Shown: piece after piece, positions 1-13,600 of the stretch
How positions within the stretch are numbered: position 1 is the stretch's first letter
Layout: each line of letters opens with the position of its first letter
Origin: Neoarius graeffei
Taxonomy: Eukaryota; Chordata; Actinopteri; Siluriformes; Ariidae
Assembly (NCBI RefSeq): GCF_027579695.1
Contig: NC_083577.1
Location: 62,865,741 to 62,929,740, forward strand
DNA: 64,000 nucleotides
Direction: 5' to 3'
Made by a program: the position numbers and the translations under genes
The notes under the pieces: model-generated
What the model was told of the DNA's origin: nothing
What the model saw: only the letters and a program-made list of their open reading frames with translations
Databases searched by the model: none

Positions 1-866
1 TTCTACATGGTTCTGAGTCCATGATTCTTCTCCAAATGTCTCCAACCATGTTAAGACCTTACAAAAAGAGGCTTACTGCTGTTATTCTTCCCAGAGGAGA
101 CGTCACCAAATATTATTTCTGTGGATTGCAGTCGCTTTGAATTGCAGGTAGCAAAGTACTTTCCTTAAAAGAATGTTTATGATTCAGAAGACAATGTTAA
201 AATAAAACTATACAGTCTTCATATTTTAAAAGATCTTTTGATCTTTTAGTCACATACGTTATACAGCATATTTTAAAGTTAATTAAATTAAATTATTTTA
301 ACCTCTCAAACCCCTAGCTTGATATGTTGTTCATTTTAAAGCATTTAAATCTGGACTTGCCTAAGGGTCCTGCAGTTTATGGAGTTAAGCATGCTAATAA
401 TTCTGAAGTTGGCTGCAAGTGCAGTTATGGCTGGACTAAAGGAATTATTGCTCAAGTGTCTTGTATTGATGATCGTCACCATCATCTGGTAGAAGGTAGG
501 AGTATAAAATTTGAAGTATGTCGAGTTAGAAGGGTCACAGGTGACTTTTGTCTGGATGTGCTTGATTTACAAAAACTACACTGATCAGCAAATGTACGTA
601 CCTCTGTACAGGGTGTTATGTAGCTTTGGATAACTGCTGAATAGATTTGTATCAGCAGCTGCTTCTTTACTCTATACCTCTCCAGTCTGAGAAGCCTTTC
701 AGACATTTTGCTATTTTCAGATCCCATTTAATGGTGTTGCTGCTATGTGGTAGTAGGAATTTGAATGGGTGTGAATTTTAATTATTGATTGTTTTTTATG
801 GCTTCTGAATTGCCTACGATTAGTTCTGTAAGGTCATGTTGCACTGCCTGGCCACCTCCTGTTGGT
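1..866. other. adam23 intron, no recognisable feature
   Basis: AT-rich sequence with no convincing exon or repeat homology on either strand. The short open frames lack codon bias and splice context. Confidence 0.4.
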
Positions 867-1110
867 ATGCTGGTTCATCATGTCCTGAAGTCAGACCTTT
901 AATGGTGGTGTGATCAGCATATTTAAAAAGCTTGGCTGAGCTGTTTTGACCAATGATTCTATTAGTGACTAGAGTTCAAAGAAGGTGGGAAAGAACACAT
1001 CCTCCAGAGCTCTTGTGCTGAATGACAGAATGTAATAGCTTGACCTGATAACCTTTTTGACCTGCAGGCTAAGCATTATTCAATAACCAGTTACACAGTG
1101 CTGGATTCAT
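867..1110 (-). pseudogene. decayed LINE reverse transcriptase fragment
   Basis: Read on the minus strand, the order of phrases (short C-terminal RT blocks around the FADD region, then the AP.GC.LSPLL region) resembles the RT of fish L2/Rex-type non-LTR elements. It has frameshifts and stops throughout. The call rests on nucleotide resemblance only. Confidence 0.3.
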
Positions 1111-1246
1111 CTTAAACTACAGTCCAATGGTCTATCAAGAGTATGCAAACATATGTGCTCAGAGACTCCAGGTGTTGAGAAACGTGCTCATGTCAGACTG
1201 ACCGTATAATTTCAAGCAGGCAGGAACTAAGGAGTCCAAAGGTTTT

Positions 1247-1312
1247 CATGGCCATATAGGTAAGGTCATGCTACCTTATCATATATCATGGCCATACAGG
1301 TAAGGTCATGCT
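1247..1312. repeat. short direct duplication (26 bp, 40-bp period)
   Basis: CATGGCCATAYAGGTAAGGT plus CATGCT occurs at 1247-1272 and 1287-1312 with one mismatch, separated by 14 bp. Confidence 0.8.
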
Positions 1313-1456
1313 GTCCAGCATCCCTAAACCTATGCCACAAAGTATCTTTTTGAAAACATTTAATGGGCTGGACAATTAAACATGAAAGTATTTGACTGTG
1401 TTACTAGTCCCCCTTTAAGAAAGACATGTCGAAGAGTGGAGAAGGGGTGGACTCAC

Positions 1457-1623
1457 GAGAACAGATGCACTGCATCTGCATGCTGTCTGATGTGCTGCTG
1501 TCGGTATTTGGCGAAGTCTCGCAGCATGTCCAGTGGCAACACACTGACTGGAATATGGTCTTTCTCTGTCCATATTTCCATAGCAACCAGGACCACACGT
1601 GTGTTCAATTGCTCTGTAAAGAC
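1457..1623 (-). CDS. adam23: adam23 exon 11 (last exon in window)
   Basis: 167 nt, phase 0 to 2, encoding [20 protein letters not shown] ... [16 protein letters not shown]. It matches family [15 protein letters not shown]...ADAVHL. The acceptor is chosen at TCTATAG (1625-1624) because it has the pyrimidine tract and keeps phase 0. An internal ACAG ten nt in would break the phase. Donor GTGAGT. No further adam23 exon was recognised in 1-1456. Confidence 0.88.
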
Positions 1624-1659
1624 CTATAGACAGAGAGAAAGGATGAGGCACAGAGCAAG

Positions 1660-1693
<34 letters not shown>

Positions 1694-4600
1694 TTTTTTT
1701 ACACATTATACAGACACAAGTGTTTTACTGGGAAATACACCACTTGTATTTTTAATCCAAGCTACATACGAGACACGGAGAACCAAAACCGTGACAAATC
1801 TCTATACATCGCTCATGAGGAAATCAATGAATTGTTTTGATAAATTTACGTGCTTTGTTTGTGAATGTGTCTATATAATCAAAAGAAAAATCACACACTG
1901 GCTTGAAGATATAGAGTTTATCTTCTTGTGATGAAAAAGGAGTTTTTCATATGAAATACATCACGGATCTGAGCGAGATATTTTTTGATATCTTCACTCC
2001 GATGACGTCACTCCCATTGTTTTCCCACTGACTGGACACGTCAAAATGACGAACTGGTTCAAAACTAAAATTTTTTTGATTAACTTGTGTTTTTTTTTTG
2101 TGGATGTGTCGATATAATAAAAAGAATATTACACAGTGGTGCAAAGATATGAAGTTTATCTTCTCAACAGACACCTTTCTGTTTTAGCCAGAATTAACTT
2201 TTTCAGCATTTTGTGCTACAGTAGCTCTTCTGTGGGATTGGACCATATGGGCTAGCCTTCGTGCCCCATGCGAATCAATGAGCCTTCAAACCCCATGACC
2301 CTGTCACCAGTTGTCCTTCCTTGGACCACTTTTGTTCGGTACTGCATACCGGGAACACCCCACAAGATGTGCCACTGTGGAGATGCTCAGACCCAGTCAT
2401 CTAGCCATCACAATCTGGCCCTTGTGAAAGTCGCTCAGATCCTTACTCTTGCCCATTTTTCTGATTCCAACACATCAACTTCAAGAACTGACTGTTCTCT
2501 TGCTGCCTAAAATATCCCACCCCTTGACAGGTGCCACTGTAATGAGATAATGTTATTCACTTCAGCTGTCAGTGGTCATAATGTTATGGCTGATTGGCGT
2601 ATATGTGTGCATGCTGCATAATAGAAAAGTAACGGTGCATTTTATGAAAAGTACTAGTCACTTACAGCATTCACCAGATTGACCACAGACTTCGCAAAAT
2701 TACGGGTTTGTTGTTTGGTCTTCTGTCTCTTATACTGCACCAATCATATCAGTGGGGGGGGAAGAGAGAGAAAATGATTAGAAACCTGTCCGACAATAAT
2801 AACAGCCAACAGCAACTAAAGCAATAATAACTAACTATGTATATAGGATTTTTTGTTAATTTAGTACTAAATAAGTGTAAAATCCTGATAAATGGGAACA
2901 GCAATTAGAAGAAAAAGAAAAAAGTAAAGGACATTTATTGTGAAGTACATATGTGAGAAGCAAAAGTAGATATGAAAAATAATTTAACATTTTTACAATA
3001 ATTTTTAACAGTATTTTAAAAAGAAAAAAAGGGCTTTATCACCTTAATAAAGGGCAGTTAATGAATATTAAAAAGGTGCAACTTTAGAGAAAAGGGGTTA
3101 TTTAAGGGTTTTTTTTGCAGTGTTTCTAAAAGGTAAAATCCTCTTGTATAGTTCAACATAGGAACTTTAAGAATTCCCCTAGACGGACAAAACTGAAGCA
3201 CAAAGCTCATCTCCTGGTCTTTTACCACTGGGATGGATTGCACTTGATGATCTGAAAACTTTACACTCGTAGGAGAAAAGGTTTCATCAAGAGTTCTTTA
3301 GATACTCAACTGTTACAACTTATTAACCTTCTCGGAACAGAAAACGTCATTTTAGGGTTGTGTACCAGGTTCCCTTAAAATAGACAAACTGAAGAACCTT
3401 TCAGGTGTATTTGGAAAATTCTACTGTCAAGTAGATTTCCACGAGATGTAAAGTGAACACTTCCCTACATGAGAGATGTACAGTATCCAACAAAATGGTC
3501 AGAGCACCCTCCTGTGGCCACCACTTTCACAGTCCCTTCCACTACCAACCCAAAACCCCCATGTGTCTACACCAAAACACAAACCTAGAAACTTCTCTCA
3601 TACTGACTACGTTTACATGCACATGCAAATCGAGCTGCTGTCGGTAATCGAGCTGAAGGCCCCAGCAGGGTCTCATCTCATTATCTCTAGCCGCTTTATC
3701 CTTCTACAGGGTCGCAGGCAAGCTGGAGCCTATCCCAGCTGACTACGGGCGAAAGGCGGGGCACACCCTGGACAAGTCGCCAGGTCATCACAGGGCTGAC
3801 ACATAGACACAGACAACCATTCACACTCACATTCACACCTACGGTCAATTTAGAGTCACCAGTTAACCTAACCTGCATGTCTTTGGACTGTGGGGGAAAC
3901 CAGAGCACCCGGAGGAAACCCACGCGGACACGGGGAGAACATGCAAACTCCACACAGAAAGGCCCTCGCCGGCCCCGGGGCTTGAACCCAGGACCTTCTT
4001 GCTGTGAGGCGACAGCGCTAACCACTACACCACCGTGCCGCCCTGCCCCAGCAGGGTGCCAGAGAAATCCAATCGTACATGCACACAACTGAATTCGGGC
4101 TATTGTGTGAGGTGCATTGTGCACCCGAGCCACAGGTGGCGCAACACGCCCCATCGTGTTGGTACACTTCCGGTTGTCGTCATGAAGAAGAGCTATTCAA
4201 GAGTGTAAACAAAGTTATCAGTTCCGTGTTCTCCATTGCGCGTTTTTCTCCCGTCCATGAATTTTAATATATTCAACTCCTTAAGCTGAATGAGCATGAA
4301 CTCTGTCTCCTCATTGCTCCAGAAGTGCACGTTTCTGCTTGCCTGTGGCAGTGGGGGCGTGGTCAAGCGCCGGTCTGTGACAGGAGGGCGGAGCCAGGGA
4401 AGGTGAGTGGCAGAATAACTACACCTGACGGTAATTAACCTGTGTTTGTGTGTCTTCCCAGTAACCGCGCCCTATTTAAGGAGGCAGAGGGAGAGCAGAG
4501 GGGAGAGCTCATCCCGGGACTAGAACACAGCGCGCGCGCTTCTCTCAAGAATAAAAGTAGGCTGTTAAACTGCAAAGTCTGACAATAAAAAGCCTATTAG

Positions 4601-7600
4601 TACCAGAAGCTTTGTCCTGCCATCCTCTGTGCTCCACCCACACTTCAGAGAGCTCTACATTACCATTTTCTCTTCTTCGTTTGTTCCTCCTGACCTCTTC
4701 TGCTGCTCGCTACTACTGTTGTCATGCCGACCGAGGCTGTTGTGTTTCCCGCTTGTGGTCTCGTCACTCGTCACTTCCGGAAGTAGCTCGACAACTAGCT
4801 CGATAGGGTTTACATGCACAAAGTAGCTCGGCAGAAATCACATAAACTAGGTCGTGTAGCTCGATTCCGAGAAATCAAGTTCGGTTCAATTTCAGCCGAA
4901 TTAAGGTGTATACATGGCATTTTGAACTTCGATTTCAGTCGAGCAACGGCAGAAATTCGATTCTCTCTATGTGCATGTAAACGTAGTGACTGAAGGAATT
5001 GCAGTCTGATGGCTGTAGTTGTAATAAACTGGATAATGTTTGCTTGGAGAGTAAATGTGGGACTATTTACATATCCAACTTTAGTCATATACACCCAAAC
5101 ACACAGAGCCAGCCATCCATCCATCCACCCATGGAAAAACACAGACATAAACACACACCATATTGTGGTCACTGACAATCATGAGCTCGATATACTTCAT
5201 CTCCTCAAACACCTTCCTTGGCATCTGAAAAAGAAAAAGATATAATTCAAAGTGCCAGAGCAAAGCCACATTTCAACACTATTAAATAAATAAATAGAAC
5301 AGAATAGAACAAACAAACCAACCAACTCTAAAGCGGTTATAAAATCCTTCTGTAGTCCCCAGAGATGTGTGCTCTCATTTAACTGTCATTGGTCTTGTGC
5401 GAGACAATACATAGTACATAAATGATGAATTGCCAGTGTCTGCAGATATTTTGCCAGCATTTCGATGCAATCTTGGTAGTGCTAATCTCAGTAAAGCTTT
5501 ATCCAAGATTTTATTTTTGTAAAAAATAGTCTCTTCAAGTGAGAGAAGAGAAACATGGCAGGTGTAGTTCTACACATGATTCTATCATTTGTGAGGTTTG
5601 CACATTTAAGGTTGACCGAGCCTGATTTTCCCAACAGCACTGTGTGCCGTTCTGCTTAAGTGACATAGCATACTGATAGCATAAGACAGAAAGCGGTCAA
5701 TCAAGCATGCTCATTAGAATATTAGGCCATGAAGTTATTACAGCTGTCTGAAAAACTCAAGTGAGTTCTTGAGTAGGGTTTATCAGATTTCTTGGTTTGC
5801 ATTCAGACTTTGCTAGATGTTTAAAAAAAATTCTGCAGTTTTTCAGGCTGTCTTCCCCAAGATGTAAATCCCTAAAAATAGACTGTTTCCTTTTAGCACA
5901 GGTAACAGTACTGCTGAAAACAGGCTTGAGCATTAATCCATAACCCACATCAGAGCCTTGTGGAGAGATGAGTAGGCTACAATATCAGGTGACTAATATC
6001 TGCTGGCTTTTTTGTTCTGTTCATGATAAAGTCAGTCTTCTTTCAGGAACACCACATACACTGTGTTGCTAAATAGAGTTCTCTTGTGTGGCTGTGTGTG
6101 TGTATATACAGTACATGTGAGCTCATGGTGCGGGGGAGGCCCCCACCCAGACTTACAGCACGCTTTTTCCTGCGCCGCAGCCAAGCCATGTCATCCAGCT
6201 GGTCCTCCCCATCTACACACACAGACATTATAATAAACATGTTTTATTTTGTATTGTCATGAAGCACACCAACGATATGCTCCATTGTTGCCATCTTTAT
6301 TTTAATCTTTATTTTTAACCTGACCCATTCCCCACAAATTCAGTGACTCTGTGGTGGAATGCTCTGTACGTAACTAAGTAACATGTAAACCAACAAATGC
6401 TACCCATTTAGGTTGTACATATTTATGTAATTCATTCATCTATATTCAGTAACTGCTTTGTCATGGTCAGGGTTGCGCTGGATCCAGAGTTTATCCTGAG
6501 AACACTGGACACAAAGGGCCAGTCCATCTCAGCACACACAGTACTGTGCAGTATTACTAAATACGCCGTTTATGAAACCCTGTGGATAACTGACTGCACC
6601 CAAAGGAAGATGTTCTTACTCCTGATATCGGTTATGCATTGGTATGCGCATTTGTACTTTTTTCCCCAATGTTTATCAGTAATAAAGTTGTTTTTGTCTA
6701 TGATTATCTACTCTTGAAAGCATTTTTTGATGCAAGTTGCTGCTTGCGGGTGGCACGGTGGTGTAGTGGTTAGCGCTGTCGCCTCACAGCAAGAAGGTCC
6801 GGGTTCGAGCCCCGTGGCCGGCGAGGGCCTTTCTGTGTGGAGTTTGCATGTTCTCCCCGTGTCCGTGTGGGTTTCCTCCGGGTGCGCCGGTTTCCCCCAC
6901 AGTCCAAAGACATGCAGGATAGGTTAACTGGTGACTCTAAATTGACCGTAGGTGTGAATGCGAGTGTGAATGATTGTCTGTGTCTACAGTATGTGTCAGC
7001 CCTGTGATGACCTGGCGACTTGTCCAGGGTGTACCCTGCCTTTCGCCCATAGTCAGCTGGGATAGGCTCCAGCTTGCCTGTGACCCTGTAGAACAGGATA
7101 AAGCGGCTAGAGATAATGAGATGAGATGAGAAGTTGCTGCTTGCTGATGCACACACTGCCATATTTCCACCTGTAGTTATGTATTTAGAGCTTGGTCAGA
7201 ACTATGAAAGTGCATGACGCATCTCCCTTCTGCAACCGTTTGATGTGCATAGAGGAATATGTTGTAATTAACCTGAACCATAAAACTATGCCAAGAAAAA
7301 AAAAAAAAGTGGAGGCGTCATGGCTCAGGTGGATAAGGCGCCATACCATAAATCCGGGGACCCGGGTTCGATTCTGGCCCGAGGTCATTTCCCGATCCCT
7401 CCCCGTCTCTCTCTCCCGCTCATTTCCTGTCTCTACACTGTCCTATCCAATAAAGGTGAAAAAAGCCCCAAAAAAATTAAGAAAAAAAAGTGTTTAGATT
7501 CTACCTGCATCCTGAGGGTCATGAGAGCTTAGGAAGCTGGGTGTCCTGTGCAGTCTGTGGGGTCTAGCTGCTCCATCCTAAAGCACAGACATTGCCATTT

Positions 7601-10600
7601 GGACAAATGATGCACATACTAACATTCTACAAAGAATAGTACAATTATTTCATTAAGTAGTAATATTTATACCACCTTGCAGTTGAATTATTAATTCTGA
7701 TTGGTCAGAAGGTGCTGATTAATTTTCCATAACATCATCTCTGATAGTAGTACCGGTTTGTAAGGCAAATCACAGGTTTTTATAAGACATGTAATAACAC
7801 GGCACGGTGGTGTAGTGGTTAGCACTGTTGCCTCACAGCAAGGCGGTCCTGGGTTCAAGCCCAGCGGCCGACGAGAGCCTTTCTGTGTGGAGTCTGCATG
7901 CTCTCCCTGTGCCCACGTGGGTTTCCTCCGGGTGCTCCGGTTTCCTCCACAGTCCAAAGACATGCAGGTTAGGCTAATTGGTGGCTCTAAATTGACCGTA
8001 GGTGTGAATGTGAGTGTGAATGGTTATTTGTCTCTATGTGTCAGTCCTGTGATGACCTGGCGACTTGTCCAGGGTGTACCCCGCCTCTCACCCATAGTCA
8101 GCTGGGATAGGCTCCAGCTTGCCTGCAACCCTGTAGGACAGGATAAGCGGCTACAGATAATGGATGGATGGATGGATGTAATAATACGCTCATTCTAATA
8201 GGCTATTTTTTCTCAACTCACTCACAGGAACTTGTATGGTAGCTGCTCTACATCATCTAAGGCTAATATTTAAAAAAAAATGGATTTAACAGTCTTCTGT
8301 TATTTGTTATGGTCAGTATGTTTTCTGCTATAGGAGAGACTTTGTGCTATTAACTTGAGGGAAAAAAAAAAAGAGGCTGGTAAGGCGACCACTGTTTATA
8401 GTTTAGTTGTTATAATGTAAACGATAACCAGCATTAACTAGTTCCATGGACATTTCACACGTTGAAAGTTACTCTAAACTGATAAAGTATGGTGTATCGT
8501 TCTTCAGTTAATAAAGAATTGCGATAGTATAATTGGAATGAAAGAGCTCAGGATGTATTGATATAGGAAAATATTCAACTTTGAGGTGGAGAATCCTCTG
8601 CTTTGCATGCCATCTCACCACACGACTGATTATTTTCCTGTAGCAGCAAACCCCCAAAGTGTTTTATTCCTTACATATTGAACACGTTTTATAACCCATA
8701 ACTCTCTGGATATCACAAAAATAACACAGTTGCTGTTCATTAGAGGAAGCTTGAGAAAATATTAGTAGTAACATTTGTTAATGTTTAACTTGTAGCCAGA
8801 ATATGAGTAAAGATAAATACAGTAAACAGCAGTAGTAATAGATGCCTACAGAGTTCTTTAAGAATGTCAGTGGTGATAGAAAGTACTTACAATTGAGTGT
8901 TTCAAAGGCTCAATAAAATACATATAAATGCCATCATCAAACATGCCACTGGCAGGAACAGAAAGAGAGAAGAAGAATACCACCGAGAGTCAGTAAAAAC
9001 ACTTTTTTGAAATGGATTTTAATGAAGTGTGATTCTAACAAAGGTTAACTGTTGTTTTTGTACTTACTTCAAACCATCACAGGTTGACAGGGCGACACGA
9101 GATGCTTCATTGCCTCTCACCTGGCCATGGTAATAACAGTGCTCTCCACCCTGAGAACACGAACGAACACACACACACACCTCTTTATAAATTTTAAATG
9201 TGAATTTATAAATGAATATGCTTAAAATTTATATATGTAATTTACATATTTATATAAAGCTGCTTTGTGACAATGTCTATTGTTAAAAGTGCTATACAAA
9301 TAAAATTGATTTGACTTGACCTCTTAAGCCAGTATCTCACTGGGCTGCGACAGCTTGCGACAAATTGCGAACGTCATTCGCGAGAGAGTTTCAAAAGTGT
9401 CTTGAAACATTCGCGGGGCTTCTCAATTTCCTTGCATGAGTCGCAAAGTGTCGCTCCTTCGTCGCTGAAATTTCGAACATGTTCAAAAAATTTGTGCGAC
9501 AAAATTTCTCAAAATAGCCGCAAATGCGTCGCTGGTGTCGCAAAGCCGTCACGAACCCTTCTCAAGTCAGTTTCCGCGAGACAGGAAGTGCGAGTGTATT
9601 TCACTGGGCTGCGACAGCCTGCGACTAGTTGGAGACACAACAATTGCAAAATAAGCGAATATCAATTCAGTGTGATTCCAAGTGAAAATCGTCGCTAATT
9701 TGCATATTTTATCGCAATTTTTGTGTCTCCAACTAGTCACAAGCTGTCGGAGCCCAGTGAGATACTGTACTACCCTTACTACAGGCACCTTAAAATCTTA
9801 CATCACAATCTTGCATACAAAATTATCCATAAAACTACTCAAATCAAGCTGTAGTTCGTAGTGCTTCACTGAGGCAAACAGAGCAGGGTAAAAATAGCTG
9901 GAAACAGAACAGCGATTAGAGAGTCTTCAGTAGAAAGAGGAGCTGCTTTATTCCTCTCTGGACCATTGTTCTGTAGAGCAGATTTATAAGCTGGGTATTA
10001 ACCAGCAGATTCCGCAGAGAGGTCACAGCAACAAAGTAGAGCCAAGGACAAGTGAAATGAGGATAAAATAGGAAAGTCACAGTCAAAATACTCCGAGCAA
10101 TCGGAGTTAAATAGTTCAGTGATTTAATTACACTCACTAGGAGTGTTCTCACAATAAGTAGTTTAAGGACTAAGCAAACTCATTTACGTGAATAAAGGCT
10201 GCAGGTTCCAAACTCCTTCTACAATACTCCATAATACAATAATGCAGGGTGTTTCAAATAATTTGATATAATTTCCCAATCTAATAATGTCGCTAATTCT
10301 TGTTCAACTGACCTCAAATTTTAACAGCGTGTGTGGAAACAGGTTAAAATTTTTTGTTTTTTGTTTTTATCTTGTCTTTTTAGGTATAGAAATGCCATTC
10401 ACTGGAAAAGAAAAGGCATTTTGTGTGCAAGTACGCTCGAACAAGACAGGGCAGCGTGCATTTATGAGGGAATTCTCTAAAAATGCACTGTTACCAGAAA
10501 AGACTGTCACCAAAGACATGCTGCAGTGTGTTTGGCAGGAGCTGGACTACCGACTTGACGTGTGCCGCGTCTCAGGCAGCGTGCATACTGAAAATTTGTG

Positions 10601-13600
10601 AAATTGTTCATGGAATCCACATACCTTTGAATTTCTCATCCAAATTTTGAGGAACAAATCGCTCAATAGGGCGGCACGGTGGTGTAATGGTTAGCGCTGT
10701 CGCCTCACAGCAAGAAGGTCCGGGTTCGAGCCCCATGGCCGACGAGGGCCTTTCTGTGCGGAGTTTGCATGTTCTCCCTGTGTCCGCATCGGTTTCCTCC
10801 GGGTGCTCCGGTTTCCCCCACAGTCCAAAGACATGCAGGTTAGGTTAACTGGTGGCTCTAAATTGATCGTAGGTGTGAATGTGAGTGTGAATGGTTGTCT
10901 GTGTCTATGTGTCAGCCCTGTGATGACCTGGCGTCTTGTCCAGGGTGTACCCTGCCTTTCGCCCGTAGTCAGCTGGGATAGGTTCCAGCTTGCCTGCGAC
11001 CCTGTAGAACAGGATAAAGTGGCTAGAGATGATGAGATGAGATCGCTCAATATTAAGCCTGTCCAGTTTCATTTGCCTAGACTATGTAGTTTCTGGGGTA
11101 TTTACATCTCAGACAATATCAAATTTTTTGAAACACCCTGCACAATTTTTCAAAAGTGTTTCTTCAGCAATCCATGTCACAGTTGCTCTTGATGTCCTGA
11201 GATGTAGATACCTAATAGTCAGGTAAATATGGACGGAGCCATGCTGTCATCTTACACTGATAAAGGTAATATTTCCGGTGCATAAAGAAGGGAGTCTTGG
11301 ATATATGTTTATTTGATATTACAATCACCTTCTTTCTCACCTTTGGTAACTCACTATTTTTCCTCACTCACAGACTCATTCTCTCCTCTCCCACGCTGCC
11401 AGACTTCCCACACTGCATTGTTCCTGCAGAGTAATGTCTGGTAGTCACATGATCAGAGCTGCAGTGCTGCTGAATCAGTGACTGGTCATTTAGTTCTCAT
11501 CTCACTCAGCGCTTTTTCTCTCCATCATTCTTTTTAACGCAGTTTCTCTCTGAGCTTTATTTTAGCCTCTCAGTCAATTATAAGTAGCTGTAGAGATTTT
11601 TCTTAAATAGTCAGAGTAATACATTACAGCCTCACGTCTTAACTGGTTGGACAAAGAGCCAATTTGTTTTTTCTTTGCTTGCATTTAATTGTGGTCAGGA
11701 GAATAAATAAATAAATAAATAAATCAACTTGCGCTTGCACTACCACCTGCCGAAACCGGTATTAGCACATATGCAATGCAAGAACAGTATTGTCCTGACA
11801 ACATATAATTCATACAACCTGGTTTTGTGAATGTACTCTATTTGTAACTCCATTTGTGATGAGTGTTATGTGTAAACCAACAAGCGTTCATGACACATAG
11901 AACATCATCTCATCTCATTATCTCTAGCTGCTTTATCCTGTTCCACAGGGTCACAGGCAAGCTGGAGCCTATCCCAGCTGACTACGAGCGAAAGGCGGGG
12001 TACACCCTGGACAAGTCACCAGGTCATCACAGGGCTGACACATAGACACAGACAACCATTCACACTCACATTCACACCTACGGTCAATTTAGAGTCATCA
12101 GTTAACCTATCCTGCATGTCTTTGGACTGTGGGGGAAACCGGAGCACCCGGAGGAAACCCACGCGGACACGGGAAGAACATGCAAACTCCGCACAGAAAG
12201 GCCCTCGCCGGCCACGGGGCTCGAACCCGGACCTTCTTGCTGTGAGGCGACAGCGCTACCCACTACACCACCGTGCCGCCCTCATAGAACATCATATGAT
12301 GGGTTTTTTTCCAAACAATTAAATTTTTTTTATAAATCTAGTTAAATAATTAAATAATTTGCAGACTTGCTCAATTTATTGCCATCACAGATTATCAGCC
12401 AACAGAACAGCATGAAAGTGTACACTAAGACAAAAAACACATTAGTCACACATTTCGTCTGTTACTTTAGCCATTTCTATCAGTGAAACATCCATCCATC
12501 CATTATCTGTAGCCACAGGCAAGTTGGCGCCTATCCCAGCTGACTATGGACGAGAGGCGGGGTACACCCTGGACAAGTCGCCAGGTCATCGCAGGGCTGA
12601 CACCTAGACACAGACTAACCCGCATGTCTTTGGACTGTGGGGGAAACCGGAGCACCCGGAGGAAACCCACATGGACACGGGGAGAACATGCAAACTCCAC
12701 ACAGAAAGGCCCTCGTCAGCCGCTGGGCTCGAACCCAGGACCTTCTTGCTGTGAGGGGACAGTGCTAACCACTACACCACCGTGCCTCCCCATCAGTGAA
12801 ACAGTGACATGGAATCTTCTCTTTGCTGAGCCACTGGTGAACAATGAGCTTTTTAAAGGGTGTTGAGAAAAGTTCATTTGATTGGACATCGGACCAACAC
12901 AATGAGCTCTTTCTTCATTCTAACCAAACCTATTTTTGCAATTACACCACAAATGCCTGTGCTGATGGTCCCAAACCATCCAAGAATATGTAAGGCTGAT
13001 ATCTTATTTATACCTATTTAATATATTTGCATACTCTCTCTAGTATTGATTTTTTTCTTGCATTTTCCTCTCTCCGTTCCAGACCACCTGATTTGATGAT
13101 GACAAAACCAAGCTTCATAACACTGATTTTGAAATAACCAGCTCATGTATTACAACCTTAAATAACACACTGGTTGTCTGTGCAAAAAAAGCTACGCAGT
13201 AAAAACAAGAAAAAAAAAGCCAGAACAATAAAGGTCAGTGGAGTGAAATCAGCAGGCTGTAAGAATAAAGCGCTACCTTAGAAAGGATGGGTTGTCCTTC
13301 CTCGTAGTGAATCTCCACATACTCAGAGGATAGTAGGTCACTGTAACACAGACATAAACCAAGTATTATGACTTCCTACAGCTGTGGGTTTCTTCTGCTG
13401 AGCTACAATACTACAGGAGCACAATAAGAGCATCTCCAGTACAAGACAATAAAAGAAACACTGTCGAGGTGAGATTAGACAGTACTAGGTTTCAGAAATA
13501 TACATCCGAGTGTGGAAATTTAAGCTAATAATTAAAACAGCAGATAGCAGTAAAAACATTGCATCACTTTTCACAAAAATATACAGAACATTAAAACATG

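Larger units (their letters stand above)
3607..4986. mobile_element. TIR DNA transposon, non-autonomous, with nested SINE and LTR-like insert
   Basis: Perfect terminal inverted repeats CTACGTTTACATGCAC (3607) and GTGCATGTAAACGTAG (ending 4986), flanked by TGA on both sides (3604-3606 and 4987-4989). No transposase is visible. A 3-bp duplication would suit a PIF/Harbinger-type element, but TGA is not its usual target, so the class is open. Confidence 0.75.
10243..11142 (+). mobile_element. mariner/IS630-type deletion derivative
   Basis: Inverted ends TGCAGGGTGTTTCAAA (10243) and TTTGAAACACCCTGCA (to 11142). A short frame inside joins the start and end of a transposase (see 10392-10601). A SINE-1 at 10669-11041 is inserted into it. 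Confidence 0.7.

Noticed and set aside
324-584. 86-codon frame near the left edge
   Set aside because: No similarity to ADAM23 on either strand and no codon or splice support.
1382-1840. 152-codon frame with a poly-Gly stretch
   Set aside because: The glycine run is the G32 homopolymer, and the frame is antisense to adam23 exon 11.
3696-4154. Recurrent open frames of 60-160 codons ([20 protein letters not shown]..., [15 protein letters not shown]...) at dozens of places
   Set aside because: They are six-frame readings of SINE-1, a Pol III-type element. They recur only because the SINE recurs, and they start and stop at SINE borders.
7320-7385. Possible tRNA gene (tRNA-like head with B box GGTTCGATTCT)
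   Set aside because: The head runs into a SINE body with a target duplication. No acceptor-stem pairing was seen.
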